A stretch of 64,000 nt of DNA from Doryteuthis pealeii. Taxonomy: Eukaryota; Mollusca; Cephalopoda; Myopsida; Loliginidae. The stretch is from contig CM042138.1 of NCBI GenBank assembly GCA_023376005.1, positions 90,093,991 to 90,157,990 on the forward strand, given 5' to 3'. Position 1 is the stretch's first letter, and each line of letters begins with the position of its first letter. The notes below the pieces were generated by a model. The model saw only the letters and a list, made by a program, of their open reading frames with translations, was not told where the DNA came from and made no database searches. Shown here in pieces: positions 52,727 through 63,884 of the stretch. The position numbers were made by a program, and so were the translations under genes.

Positions 52727-52870
52727 ACTTTCTCACGTGGCGTAGTGGCTAACTTGATGAGCTGCGATATCCTAGTAAGCGAGTTCGAACTCCATTCACA
52801 CTATTACGCTTAATTTTGGACTAATACCCTTAGCAAAACTATGAACCCCTTCTGACCCCATTGATAAGGT
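52727..52870 (+). repeat. tRNA-derived SINE (family 2), 3'-truncated
   Basis: 'cacgtggcgtagtggctaac', 'aagcgagttcgaactccatt' and 'actaatacccttagcaaaac'. Confidence 0.7.
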
Positions 52871-54060
52871 GAACATTATCCAAGAGTAGGCAACAGGAAT
52901 CACTGTTTACAATTGCACCTTTTTCAAGGAAATCAATAGTAATGAGTCCTTTCATGTCTAAGAAGACTGTCAGTATGACCCTCTTTACTAACTGTGGCCG
53001 GAACCTTTTCTTTTGCCGGCTAGTCAGAGTATTCCATACCATGGATCGTATTTTCTACTGACTCGTGACGGAAAAAAACAAACATATTTAGCCCATTTGT
53101 AAACATGTTTGACTAAAACATTTTTCTCAGTACACATAATACATTCTTCTGTAATTTATATATGGTTGGCACTTTTCAACCACCAAAGAAATTGATGACA
53201 GACCTCTGTTCAGATATGAAGCACTCTGTTAGTTTTTGTCGCCATCTTAAATACCCACCCCCATATCATATATGGTATCAAAATAATGTTATATACTGTC
53301 ACTGGACCCGACAAAGAACACAGAATACATGTATATATAAAATATAAAGTTATATTTTTATTCTTCGATTGTGTGTAGACTGAGAGTCGTCGGCAGAGGA
53401 TGCATATACACCGGAGCGTTCGGCAGTTCTGACTTCGAGCGATCTCGATCTCGATCTGTTCAACCAGATTTCTAAGTTTTTTAAAATAATTATTTAACTC
53501 AGCAGGGTTACGTCGCTTTGATCTCCACACATACGCAGTTTTCTTGTAGACACACCTCCTCGCCCAAGGAGTTTGTTTTTATTGGTTATGTGCTACAGCT
53601 ACACCTTTTCTGTGCCTACGCATCTTCAATTTACACCTGTTTTTTCCGGGTGTCAATGGTCGGTTCAATGCGTTCAAGGCAATATCCTGTTTTTGTTTTC
53701 AGCCCATGTTTGACACTCACACATTTCCTGTGCCCACGCGCCAATAATCTGCACCTGGTTCCCGGATGCGAAATCGTCGACCAGGAAATATATTACAATA
53801 ATTTCTGCTATAAACCAATTCCAAACAATACAGATTTTACATTTATGGAAAAAATTCAGAAAAAAATTAATTATATTTTAATTTTTTATATTTTCATATA
53901 TTTTTAATATCATATTTATATTGCATTCATATTAAGTTTATCTTATATCATATATTATATCTATATCATATTATACATTATATCTATATTATATTGGCTA
54001 ATATGAGATATGTGATCTTTTATTTTAAATGACTTAGAAAAGGCCTTGTTCACCGAACAT
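52871..54060. other. No recognised gene
   Basis: 53380-53640 is GC-richer and carries short frames on both strands, with no motif I can assign. The rest is AT-rich. Confidence 0.4.
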
Positions 54061-54069
54061 GTCAATTTC

Positions 54070-54410
54070 TGGATTTCCTCTGATGTAACAACCTCGTCTA
54101 CTGGAATAATGTTTGTCTCTCAAACCCTCTTTCATGGGACCGAAGAGATGATAGTCTGAAGGCGCTAAATCTGGTGAGTAATCTGTAGGGAAGAAGTGGC
54201 CTAAAGAACAGTCAACAGAATTTTCACGGGGCAGGGATACATGCTCTCATTCGAAAGTGGAAGATTGATATTGAGAGAAACGGTGACTATGTGAAGAAGT
54301 GGGGATGTGATCCACAGAGTACCAGTTTCATTTTGATGTATGATACATGTTCCTGTGTTGGTAATTATACATGTCCTAAACAAAATGGCATTACTTTTTG
54401 ACTCAACCTG
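54070..54410 (-). pseudogene. Mariner transposase C-terminal fragment with one TIR
   Basis: The minus-strand translation includes 'YSPDLAPSDYHLFGPMKEGL' (last catalytic Asp block of a DD34D transposase) followed by 'RDKHYSS'. The TIR-like 'gcattactttttgactcaac' lies at about 54388-54408. The order of segments is disturbed, so it is a deleted or rearranged copy. Confidence 0.75.
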
Positions 54411-55000
54411 TTATTTATCTTTTTATCTGCAACACGAAATAATGTTTCCACTATAAATAATGTGAAATAATATTTTTTTGGAATTGATGCAATTCATAAA
54501 GATAATTATAGATTGGACTCAATTCAGTCAATGTAAAAAATGGTTCATCAGCTTCATAGGTGGGAATTACTTTTTGCACTGGCTATGGAATATAGTGTCA
54601 CGACATACCAACGATATTTTATGTAAAGTGTCGTCGTGTCGTACTCTCAAATATTTCCTGCGTTTTCGACGAATAATTTCATTAAAAATATCTAGTTTCC
54701 CTATCCTATGTTTACAATTCGGGAAATGATACAATAGTAAAAATATTTCAGTACAATAATGATGTACAATAATATTGTAAATCGAAGCCTGGATTTAACA
54801 CAAAAATAATAGGAAGAAACACAACAAGTATTATTGATAAAAAATAGGTTTATTAATGAAAGATACAAGTTTATCAGAATAATTAATAATTGCTATGTTG
54901 AATTAACAAATCCTGTGAGATCTCATTGTTTCTCTTTTCTGTTGTTTCGTCAGTATTATTTATAGGAAAAATAGACGATTCCATTCTCATCATTTAGGTT
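54411..55000. other. No recognised gene
   Basis: AT-rich sequence. The short plus frame at 54478-54729 has no recognisable motif. Confidence 0.4.
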
Positions 55001-55004
55001 GGTT

Positions 55005-55196
55005 CATAGATTAGATTTTACGGCATGTCAATCCTTTTGGGTCATCTTATGCCGAAAGCGTTTTGTTTTATTCATTTTTGATGGGTACTCAATTTTTTAA
55101 AAACTCATTTTTTTTTATTTATCCCATCGTTTTAACCTATTTTTCATTACATTAAAATTTAATACTTACGCCAGGAGGGTGCATATTCTTGCTACT
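55005..55196 (+). repeat. S-family head fused to a Helitron-like 3' end
   Basis: 'gattttacggcatgtcaatc' to 'tttatttatcccatcg' is S. 'cattacattaaaatttaata', 'gccaggagggtgcatattct' and 'tgCTAC' is the degraded Helitron 3' end. Confidence 0.6.
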
Positions 55197-55509
55197 TTGA
55201 TGAATATTTGGTGGAATCTCTGAAGTCGCATTTGGTGACCAATCCTATAATGTACTAGATACTAAATTAACGAAATCCATTACTGTCATGTAATGTACTT
55301 AGTTCAAATCGGTGCGAGGATCGTTATGGGTCACTTAGTGTAAAGTGACAGTTTAAGGTCATGTGAGTGCATGGCTTTCGTTGATCGCCAGAAAGTCACG
55401 TGATTCAATAGAATTAGAAAGTTAGGAAATAGATATAACGTGTATTCAGCTAGAAGGAATAGTCGGACGAAAGTGGTTGGTAGTTTCAACTGTTCTCTGA
55501 TCAATGACA

Positions 55510-55745
55510 CCGAGGTTGTCTACTGGAATAATGTTTGCCTCTCTAACCATCTTTCATGGGGCCGAAGAGATGATAGTCTGAAGGCGCTAAATCTGGTGAG
55601 CAATCTGTAGGGAAGAAGTGGCTCAAAGAACAGTCAACAGAATTTTCATGGGGCAGGGATACATGCTCTCATTCAAAAGTGGAACATTGCAATTGAGAGA
55701 TACGGTGACTATGAGAAGAAGTGGGGGTGTGAGTACCAGCTTCAG
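55510..55745 (-). pseudogene. Mariner transposase C-terminal fragment
   Basis: Same block as 54070-54300 ('ctactggaataatgtttgcc', 'tttcatggggccgaagagat', 'ggcgctaaatctggtgagca'), more 3' truncated. Confidence 0.7.
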
Positions 55746-56019
55746 GTTGTCGCACCGGGTGTCGTAAACTGGAAATCGGCGGGAAATAAAGTAAAATGTG
55801 TGCACATATAAAGGTTCTTCATTCCAACGTCGATAGAAACGAAAACAGTTTGGGGAGGAGGTACCAAGATTATCGACAGAGAGACATAGCGGCGATAAAA
55901 GAACAATGTGGGGAGCTGGGTGATGGGTGATCGTCCAAAGAAGATAGCAGCGGATTATCTGACAACAAAAAAAGGAATAAAAAAAGCGAAAAATATAAAG
56001 GAAATCACAAATACAAAAG

Positions 56020-56134
56020 CAAAATCTATTTATAAAAAACTTTTATTAATTTTTTTTACAATGAACCAGTTTCAATGGACATTCAGGCGTCTTCGTTATT
56101 TCAAAATGTTGGTCGAGAAACAATGTCGAAAGTC
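56020..56134 (-). other. Gene B: non-coding 3' UTR exon with AATAAA
   Basis: The acceptor 'attgtcttttcag' is followed by GACTTTCGACATTG. A canonical AATAAA poly(A) signal lies at 56042-56047 on the minus strand. It is homologous to 23579-23689 of gene A. Joined to the donor at 56820. Confidence 0.72.
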
Positions 56135-56459
56135 CTGAAAAGACAATTAACATTTATTACAATGGAGATTCGGTGTCTGCCTATCTGTAACCGAAACTAC
56201 GTAACGTTTTAAGTTTATCAATTAATATTTAATTTATAGCCAAAATCATTAATAAATAGAATAAATCGTATTAATTACTGATGTCCCAATAAAAATCAGC
56301 GTTAGGTGTGCTTCAAAACAGTCCATATAATTAGTGCGTTTAAAATCCTGCAATGTGTCTTATATATCACTAAGAGATAAAGGTTTACATAGTAAAGTCT
56401 CGTTTTTTGTCTGTATGTCTGCCACTCTGTCTCTATCTCTGTCTGTCTCTGTTTCTCTT

Positions 56460-56491
56460 TCACTTTCTCTCTCTCTTTGTCTCTCTGTCTC

Positions 56492-56540
<49 letters not shown>

Positions 56541-56557
56541 TACGCATATATATATAC

Positions 56558-56638
<81 letters not shown>

Positions 56639-56650
56639 CATACATATTTA
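56460..56650. repeat. (TC)n/(AT)n/(CA)n compound microsatellite
   Basis: CT-rich run, then AT at about 56497-56530, CA at about 56561-56592 and AT to about 56638. In the last intron of gene B. Confidence 0.95.
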
Positions 56651-56820
56651 CATATTTAGAGATGTGTAATTGCAATCAAATTAATATGCACAAAACCAAT
56701 TATTTTCAATTTATTCAGATGATTTGTTTTTCATATTTTGTTATTAAAAATGTTATATAATGATGTGTAAAAGTAGGAAGAGGCTATTTAAGTTAATGAA
56801 AATCAGCTTGATGACTCACG

Positions 56821-58306
56821 GTTTTAATGATATCCAAAGCCGAATCCATGGCCCCATCCTCCAAGTCCATGTCCCCATCCTCCGAATCCATGACCCCATC
56901 CTCCAAGTCCAAGTCCATGTCCCATCCTCCGAAACCATGACCCCATCCTCCATGTCCCCATCCTCCGAATCCATGACCCCATCCTCCAAGTCCATGTCCC
57001 CATCCTCCGAATCCATGACCCCATCCTCCAAGTCCATGGCCCCATCCTCCGAAGCTTACCACATGTGGAACAGCGTGGGTAGAGTGACTAACTGTAGTAG
57101 CGGCCGGGTAACCAAACCATGGCCCCATCCTCCGAATCCATGACCCCATCCTCCGATTCCATGTCCCCATCCACCTAATCCATGTCCCCATCCTCCAAAG
57201 CCAATGGCATGAGGTACAGCGTGGGTAGAGTGGCTAACTGTTGTAGCGGCCGGGTAACCAAAACCATGACCCCATCCTCCGAATCCATGTCCCCATCCTC
57301 CGATTCCATGGCCCCATCCTCCGAATCCATGACCCCATCCTCCAAAGCCAACGGCATGAGGTACAGCATGTGTAGAGTGGCTAACTGTTGTAGCGGCCGG
57401 GTAACCAAAACCATGACCCCATCCTCCGAATCCATGTCCCCATCCTCCGATTCCATGGCCCATCCTCCGAATCCATGACCCCATCCTCCAAAGCCAACGG
57501 CATGAGGTACAGCGTGAGTAGAGTGGCTAACTGTTGTAGCGGCTGGATATCCGATTCCATGACCCATCCTCCAAATCCATGGAATCCTCCGAAACCTATG
57601 GCATGAGGGACAGCGTGGGATGTGTGATAGGTCGTAGCGGCAGGGTAACCAAAACCATGTCCCCATCCGCCAAATCCATGACCCCATCCTCCGAATCCAT
57701 GGCCCCATCCTCCGAATCCATGACCCCATCCTCCAAAGCCAACGGCATGAGGTACAGCATGTGTAGAGTGGCTAACTGTTGTAGCGGCTGGATATCCGAT
57801 TCCATGACCCCATCCTCCAAATCCATGACCCCACCCTCCGAATCCATGGCTCAATCCGCCGAATCCATGGCCCCATCCCCCAAAGCCAATGGCATGAGGT
57901 ACAGCGTGAGTAGAGTGGCTAACTGTTGTAGCGGCTGGATATCCGATTCCATGACCCCATCCTCCGAATCCATGACCCCATCCTCCGAATCCATGTCCCC
58001 ATCCACCTAATCCATGGCCCCATCCTCCAAAGCCAACGGCATGAGGTACAGCATGTGTAGAGTGGCTAACTGTTGTAGCGGCCGGGTAACCAAAACCATG
58101 ACCCCATCCTCCGAATCCATGTCCCCATCCTCCGATTCCATGGCCCCATCCTCCAAAGCTTACAGTATGAGGGATAGCATGCGATGTGTGGCTATAGGTC
58201 GTAGCAGCCGGGTAACCAAATCCATGTCCCCATCCTCCGAATCCATGGCCCCATCCTCCGAATCCATGACCCCATCCTCCGGATCCATGGCCCCATCCTC
58301 CGAACC
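56821..58306 (-). CDS. Gene B: repeat-coding exon
   Basis: The acceptor 'aattttgtag' precedes GGTTCGGAGG. The frame is open for about 245 codons to 57565. At 57585-57595 a GGWGHG unit is GGFHG through an in-frame 3-bp loss. Just after the stop, 'AAAACC|GTGAGT' is a donor, so the 3' UTR is split, as in gene A. Confidence 0.87.
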
Positions 58307-61300
58307 CTACAAAATTAAATAAAAATTTATCAGACATAATCATACATAATTTTTTCTTATGTACTGTCAGGATTTTTCAATTCTCTTCGTATGTTACTTT
58401 AAATATATTTGTATATATAAAGATAATACTAGGAAAATGGTACATAAGTAAACTTAGTAAACTATAAAGAAATACCTATGTTCGTCTATGCAATTATATA
58501 GATGTATCTCCGTGTGTGCATGTGTGTATTTTGAAGTATAATGAGAGTGAAAGTAGAAAATATAAGGATGATTTATTAATATCTAAAAAGATATTATCTA
58601 CAGTGTTTCAATTGATAATGTACAGTATTGAACATACATCTAATATAAATATATATCAAACATGCATTTCCAAACTTATGCAGGCCAAAACAAATATGTA
58701 CAGTTCATATTAACCTTTTGTTTAACAAGTGATACGAGAAGGAATATACATTCGCAAGAAATTACCCCATAACAACATCTTTTGAAAAAAGCCCTGGCGT
58801 TCCTGTTTAAAGGAACGTGATATGCAATGTTAAGGTGTTGTATGCTATTGGAAATTTGAAAACAAAATTTTGAAGGAAAGTATGTCACTTACAAATTATG
58901 TCATAACATCATTTATTGAAAAAAGTATTTTCATTATATTAAACTAGCAAATATATGCACCCTAAGGGCGCAAGTATTTAAGTTTAAATGTAATGAAATA
59001 TGTTAAATTAGAAAAGACTACTGAAACTAAATAAGAATGCAGATAGACTGATTTGAAACAGACGGGGGTATAATCGAAAAATAGAACATTCATTGCTAAA
59101 TTTTCCTAATGTAACTATTTAAATAAAATAGGAATTAAAGAATAAAATTACAGTTATTTGTTCTTATTAATGAATTTCTTGTAAGATTTATCTCTGACAT
59201 CTTTGCTCATATTTATTAGAATAAAACCAAATAATTAGAAATCAATAATACCAAACACATATTTATAAAATCAAATTTTAAAGGTCAATATGCAAATTAG
59301 CCTTCCCTTTAACACTGTAAACATCTATTTGTTGTATATATAAATACAATTGAATGTTATTAAAATGTAGATAAAGCCGGGAGTATTAATAAGCTAAAAC
59401 AATTTTATACAAGAATCTACCAAACCATCATCAAAACACCACTTTGAAATAGGATAGACAGATTTGGGTTGACACACAAGCACCTAAATAAACGAATTCC
59501 TAAGTTAAATATTTGACCAAAACAGTTACAGCTAATTTTAAAACAAACATTTTCTATGGCCTTGGCCTACAGTCGGTATCAGTTAGACAGCGAGGGAGTC
59601 TATCCCCTTTTTACTAGCGCTAGACCAAATAGATTATTTTAGCTTCTGAGGCGGAGCGCCACACCTATCTTCAGCTCCTCACTTTACCAGACAGATCCCT
59701 GTGCTACTGCATACGCTGAGCTGGCGACGGCCTGTATCGAACCCAAAACCTTGTGGTTCCTAGTCGAACGCTCTATCGACTGAGCTAAACCAGCCATTGT
59801 CTATAGTTAACCCACAACTTCCAAGTGGAGATATTCTATGTATCATCAATACAGACATCATATGATGGTCAGTTGAAGACAATTGAATATTAAAAAAAAA
59901 TTTTCATTCAACGATTCGATATGTTACGTTTCAATTTTATTTTTTGTATCGTTTTCTGCAGATTATCAATTCTTTAAAAACTAAATTACGAACAAAATTT
60001 TTCTTCACAAAAATTCTCCTGACGAGGATCGAAACTGGTTGAGCACATCTTTATTGTGATATATGAAAACACAACGTTTTGACCGTTGTACACGCCGGAC
60101 TTGTCAAGTGTTTGGAGGATACAACGACTGAAACGTTGCGTTTTTATCTATCACTATAAATATGAGGACCATGAAGAGCGCATAGGTGAGGAACTGCCAG
60201 TAAGCAGGTGTTGACTCCATGTCCACGCTACCTTGAATCAAATATATATATATGTGTGTGTGTGTGTGTGTTTACTTACCTGGGAAGATGGCGTATGTTG
60301 GACTGCATAGTGAAAACACTGCAATGACATAAAAATATTACACAATAAGCAAACATATTCTGTTTTTGAATTCTTAGATACATTCATTTTATCAATTCGA
60401 TTTAACAAACGTCTTTATTTTAGGGTTGTTTTTCTTTTTCTCTGAATGTTTGAGATGAGGCTTGAAGATTAGTATTATCTGCGTTATTCGGACTATTGTC
60501 CCCATCTTCATTGTTATTTGTACAACCTTTCGGCCGATATGCTCTCCGGCCTTCTTCAGGTATTTCTTATCAGACTCGGGAACCTTCTCGGGCTCGGGAA
60601 CCTTCTCGGACTCGGGAACTTTCTTGTCGTAATCGGGAGCCATCACGGAACTGATTAAGGGTTAGGTTCAAAGTTCCGTGATGGCTCCCGATTACGACAA
60701 GAAAGTTCCCGAGTTTGGAAAGAAGGTTCCCGAGTCCGAGATGGTTCCCGAGTCCGAGAAGGTTCCCGAGTCCGACAAGAAATACCTGAAGAAGGCCGGA
60801 GGGCATATCGGTCGAAACGTTGTTTTTCTTTATTATATACTGAATTATTATTATTTTACTGAATTATTATTATACTGAATTTTACAGTTTTACATCGGTA
60901 ACGTGAAACTGAGATTAGCCTCTTTCTGAAAACATTTAGAAACGAATTATATATCATGAAATCTCAAAACAGGAAAGAAAAAGAAATGTAAAAATGATTA
61001 ATCATATTCTTTTCTCATCCTGATTGAATTTCTATTCAGTACACATTCACTGAACTTTGCAATTGAAATTATTTAAGTATCTCAATTAAAATTCAATCGC
61101 GAACGAATTAAATACTACCGTATTTATTACCTACAATTATTAATTCTAATTCTCATTAAATTTTATACAATTGAAGATGTTTACCTGTCTAAAATAATTT
61201 CCCTATAAATGATATATAATTGATTTAAGATTTTCATATCTATTAGCAAAAGTAAGCCACCCTTGAGCACAAGTATTTAGGTTTTAATATTATAAAATAT

Positions 61301-62289
61301 TATATCAAATTAGAAAGACTAATGAAATTAGATAAGAATGAATATAAAAGTATTACACTTATTTTAATGTTATCTTAATTCATTTCTATATAAAATTATA
61401 TATAGGATTGTTTTTAATACGTTTAAGAATAACAAGATAGTATTAGAAATCAATAACAGCAAATAACTATTTATCAAACACAGTTTTGTTAAAATCATTA
61501 TGAAAATTATTCCCACCATATACTATGTAAATCTTTTTTAGAGATATATTATACAAATTTCAGGATGATAAATATGTTAATAATATGGGCAGTTTTGCAG
61601 CAAATCTAACTCCAGCTAGCCTTTAATAGGTACATCGTTAATAAATAAGATTCTAATTAAGATTAGTTAATAAAATATTATATCAAATTAGAAAGGCTGA
61701 GAAAATTGAATAAAAACGAATATAAAAATATTAGACTTTTGATGTTGATGTTATTTTAATTGATTTCTATATAAAATTATGTAAAGGATTGTTTTTAATA
61801 CATTTAAAAATAACATGATAGTAATAGAAATTAGTATCAGCAAATAATTATTTATCAAACCCAGTTTTGTTAAAATCATTATGAAAATTATTCCCACCAT
61901 ATACTATGTAAATTTTGTATTTCTTGGAGATATATATTTCAAGATTTCAAATGCATTAATAATATGGGCAGTTTTGCGGCAAATCTAAACCAGCTAGCCT
62001 TTAATAGAGACATCGTTAATAAGTAAGATGCTAATTAAGATTAGTTAATAACTATTTTATAATCGTTGAGAATATAACTTAAATAAGTAAGGAAATCGCG
62101 AGGGCAGTAGTGATGTAGTTTTGGTTACTGACAGACAGTTACATAATCTCCATTATAATAAGATATAATTTATATGAAAATATTATAATGTGAGTTACCC
62201 AAACAAAACTGAATGTATATATTAAATGCTACTTACGTGCAGCCAAGGCGAAGACAGACGACACCATATTGTTTGAAATTTTAAAACAA
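56821..62289 (-). CDS. Gene B: Trp/His-rich suckerin-like structural protein
   Basis: Coding exons are 62237-62267 (ATG), 60281-60319 and 56825-58306 (TAA at 56825-56827), on the minus strand. The joined start gives a hydrophobic signal peptide ending 'LCSPTYA', then 'IFPGFGGWGHG'. The large exon has nine Ala/Thr/Ser/His blocks (PAATTVSHSTHAVPHAVG and variants such as PAATTYSHTSHAIPH) about 145 bp apart, with Gly-Trp-Gly-His heptads between them. The tail is 'GHGFGFGYH'. The alternating design is that of suckerins, secreted proteins that assemble into sucker-ring teeth. Trp in place of Tyr and a high His content are unusual. Four one-base deletions break the frame: C4 to C3 at 57563, 57459 and 56921, and A4 to A3 at 57114. 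Because all are homopolymer losses I favour sequencing error over true decay. Gene A, 23 kb away, is a paralogue in the same orientation. Confidence 0.86.
58944..59412 (-). mobile_element. Helitron-like element H6, 5'-truncated
   Basis: The minus-strand 3' end is 'gcatatatttgCTAG|T' with the hairpin-like 'tgcgcccttagggtgca'. Internal blocks are as in H2. The TC start is missing. In intron 2 of gene B. Confidence 0.75.
59565..59800 (-). repeat. tRNA-derived SINE (family 1), full-length head
   Basis: On the minus strand: 'tggtttagctcagtcgatag' (A box), 'actaggaaccacaagg', 'tgggttcgatacaggcc' (B box), then 'cagtagcacagggatctgtc', 'gtggcgctccgcctcagaag' and 'actccctcgctgtctaactg'. Confidence 0.82.
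60060..60175. repeat. Imperfect palindrome with CTGAAACGTTG
   Basis: 'acaacgttttgaccgttgta' and 'tacaacgactgaaacgttgc' form an imperfect inverted pair with 'acttgtcaagtg' between. Confidence 0.55.
60281..60319 (-). CDS. Gene B: signal-peptide exon 2 (39 bp)
   Basis: The acceptor 'atgtcattgcag' and donor CAG|GTAAGT bound an exon encoding 'LFSLCSPTYAIFPG' (first and last codons split). Phase 1 at both ends, so it can be skipped or joined without changing the frame. Confidence 0.85.
60440..60830. repeat. E-family long palindrome, copy 2
   Basis: Arms of about 135-150 bp (about 60519-60653 and 60674-60825) surround a ~20-bp spacer. Inner blocks are 'ggagccatcacggaactg' and 'agttccgtgatggctcccg'. 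Outer blocks are 'ctccggccttcttcaggtat' and 'atacctgaagaaggccggag'. The arms include 18-bp 'ttcccgagtccgagaagg' minisatellite units. Confidence 0.9.
61240..62163 (-). mobile_element. Two diverged Helitron-like copies in tandem
   Basis: The outer end at 62163 gives TCTTATTATAATGGAGATTA on the minus strand. The block 'tgggcagttttgcggcaaat', 'ccagctagcctttaatag' occurs at about 61587 and 61966, a period of about 380 bp. The far end ('attagcaaaagtaagccacc') is decayed. Confidence 0.6.
62237..62289 (-). CDS. Gene B: first coding exon
   Basis: The acceptor 'tttatttcacag' is followed by 22 bp of 5' UTR, ATG at 62267, then 'MVSSVFALAA' and C|GTAAGT. The acceptor before the ATG implies an upstream untranslated exon, not identified. 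The intron starts GTAAGTA(A/G)CATTTAATAT in both genes. Confidence 0.82.
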
Positions 62290-62515
62290 CTGTGAAATAA
62301 AAATGAAATATATTAAGTTTGAAATATACATAATTATGTTTAGTTAGAATACAATTAAAAACTACGTTGGAGACACGTGAATATTGTTAATATTATAAAA
62401 AATGTAAAATAAATAATTCATTTGATACTATCAATAATTTTCACTATTATAAACTGAAAAATCGAAATAACCCCATTTTATAAAAATTTAAAATAAAATG
62501 ATCCCGGACCATATG

Positions 62516-62752
62516 ACCTTAAGGAACGCCTTTTTGATCTCGAATAAGAAAGGTCATGTTTTCATTTACACCGTCAATATCCGGTTGTTTTAACAGAGGA
62601 TTTTTTTTTTAAATTATAAAACTAACCCCTCACCCTAAACAACCGGATATTGACGGTGTAAATGAAAAACAACCGGATATTGACGGTGTAAATGAAAAAC
62701 ATGTCCTTTCTTAATCGAGATCAAAAAGGGTCGCCTAAAGGTCATATGGTCC
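62516..62752. mobile_element. MITE with GGACC ends, copy 4
   Basis: Termini 'ggaccatatgacctt' and 'aaggtcatatggtcc'. The loop keeps only 'aacccctcaccctaa'. The segment 'aacaaccggatattgacggt' plus 'gtaaatgaaa' is duplicated in tandem in the right arm. Flanking 8-mers 'atgatccc' and 'atcattcc' match at 6 of 8. Confidence 0.82.
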
Positions 62753-62919
62753 ATCATTCCTAATAAAAACGTTTGTTTCAAATATTTATTGTGGTGGTGA
62801 AGGGGGGAGGGTGAATAAGAAAATTAATTCCCACAACAGAACATAAGGAATTTATTTTTTGATTGATGATGTGAAAAGGGGTAGATTTGAATCAGATCAT
62901 TAAATTAAAATGTCCCGTA

Positions 62920-63350
62920 TGTTTTGTTTTTGTTTTACGGCATATCAACCACGGTGGGTCATTTAATGCCGATAAAGTTTTGAAATAAATTCATTCTTAA
63001 CGGATACTCAATTTTTTTCATTAATACATTTTTCTATCTAACCCATAGATGTCACTCTAACAGGTACTACCACTCCGGGACAAAGTGGACCAGGGACCAA
63101 TGGTAATGAAGGAATATTCCGCATTCCCCAAACCTCCAGAACTGGAATCTCACCCTCAGATGGAGTTTAACATCATTCCAAGGACATAGAAACGCTCAGC
63201 CAACACCTTCTAGCACCCATATAATGAAAAGGGTTGGGGCTTGTCATTAGGGAAATATGGTTGTGGCAATCATATAGGTGCTAGGGTTTGACCTGACCAG
63301 CCAATTGATCAGAGAAGGCCCCTCCGACCGTCCGTCTAGCCTAAGTAAGT
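62920..63350 (+). repeat. S-family repeat, copy 10
   Basis: 'tttgttttacggcatatcaa', 'cactccgggacaaagtggac', 'catataggtgctagggtttg' and 'cgtctagcctaagtaagtg'. Confidence 0.82.
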
Positions 63351-63399
63351 GTCCAAGCCTTTTTGTTTTGAACAGTTCCTAAAAGAACGACGCGTCACT

Positions 63400-63660
63400 A
63401 GTGGTAAAGTTGGTGGAGTGGTCTATTTTCGGTATCATCCGAACAGCGAGAGAGACTATACCCTTTTCGCTAGCGCTACACCAGGGAGATTATTTTTTAC
63501 TGAGGTAGAGCACCACACCTACTGTCAGCTCCCTACTTTACCGCACAGACCAGATTACCCAATATGTGCTACTGATGCGCTGAGTTGACGGGAGTGGTAT
63601 GGAACAAGGAACCTTTCGATTCCCAAACAGGTAATCTACCGACTGAGCAAGCATTTTGCT
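63400..63660 (-). repeat. tRNA-derived SINE (family 1), diverged
   Basis: Minus strand: 'gcttgctcagtcggtagatt', 'gtggtgctctacctcagta', 'ctggtgtagcgctagcgaaa' and 'gtctctctcgctgttcggat'. Confidence 0.7.
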
Positions 63661-63884
63661 AAGTGTACGATATCTGGCAACTCGTCTACATAAACCAGTA
63701 AATTTTGTTCTCTTGTTATAACAAAGTATTTATAAATGCAAACAAATAAATTCATGCCGACATTAAAACAACACTTTGCTCTGCCCACAATTGTTACAAT
63801 TTATGAGAAGTCAAAATTTGAATTAGGTTTGTTAGATAAAAAATAACGGATACCCATGGACAATTACCGGTGAAGTAGAATGCA

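Noticed and set aside
53518..53907. 129-codon plus-strand frame
   Set aside because: No recognisable domain, no splice or promoter context, Phe/Ile/Tyr-rich from AT-rich DNA at its end.
56302..56760. Overlapping frames of 60-117 codons on both strands ([20 protein letters not shown])
   Set aside because: Microsatellite translation inside an intron.
59720..59800. Possible functional tRNA gene on the minus strand
   Set aside because: Same SINE family 1 head followed by the family body; no closed acceptor stem.
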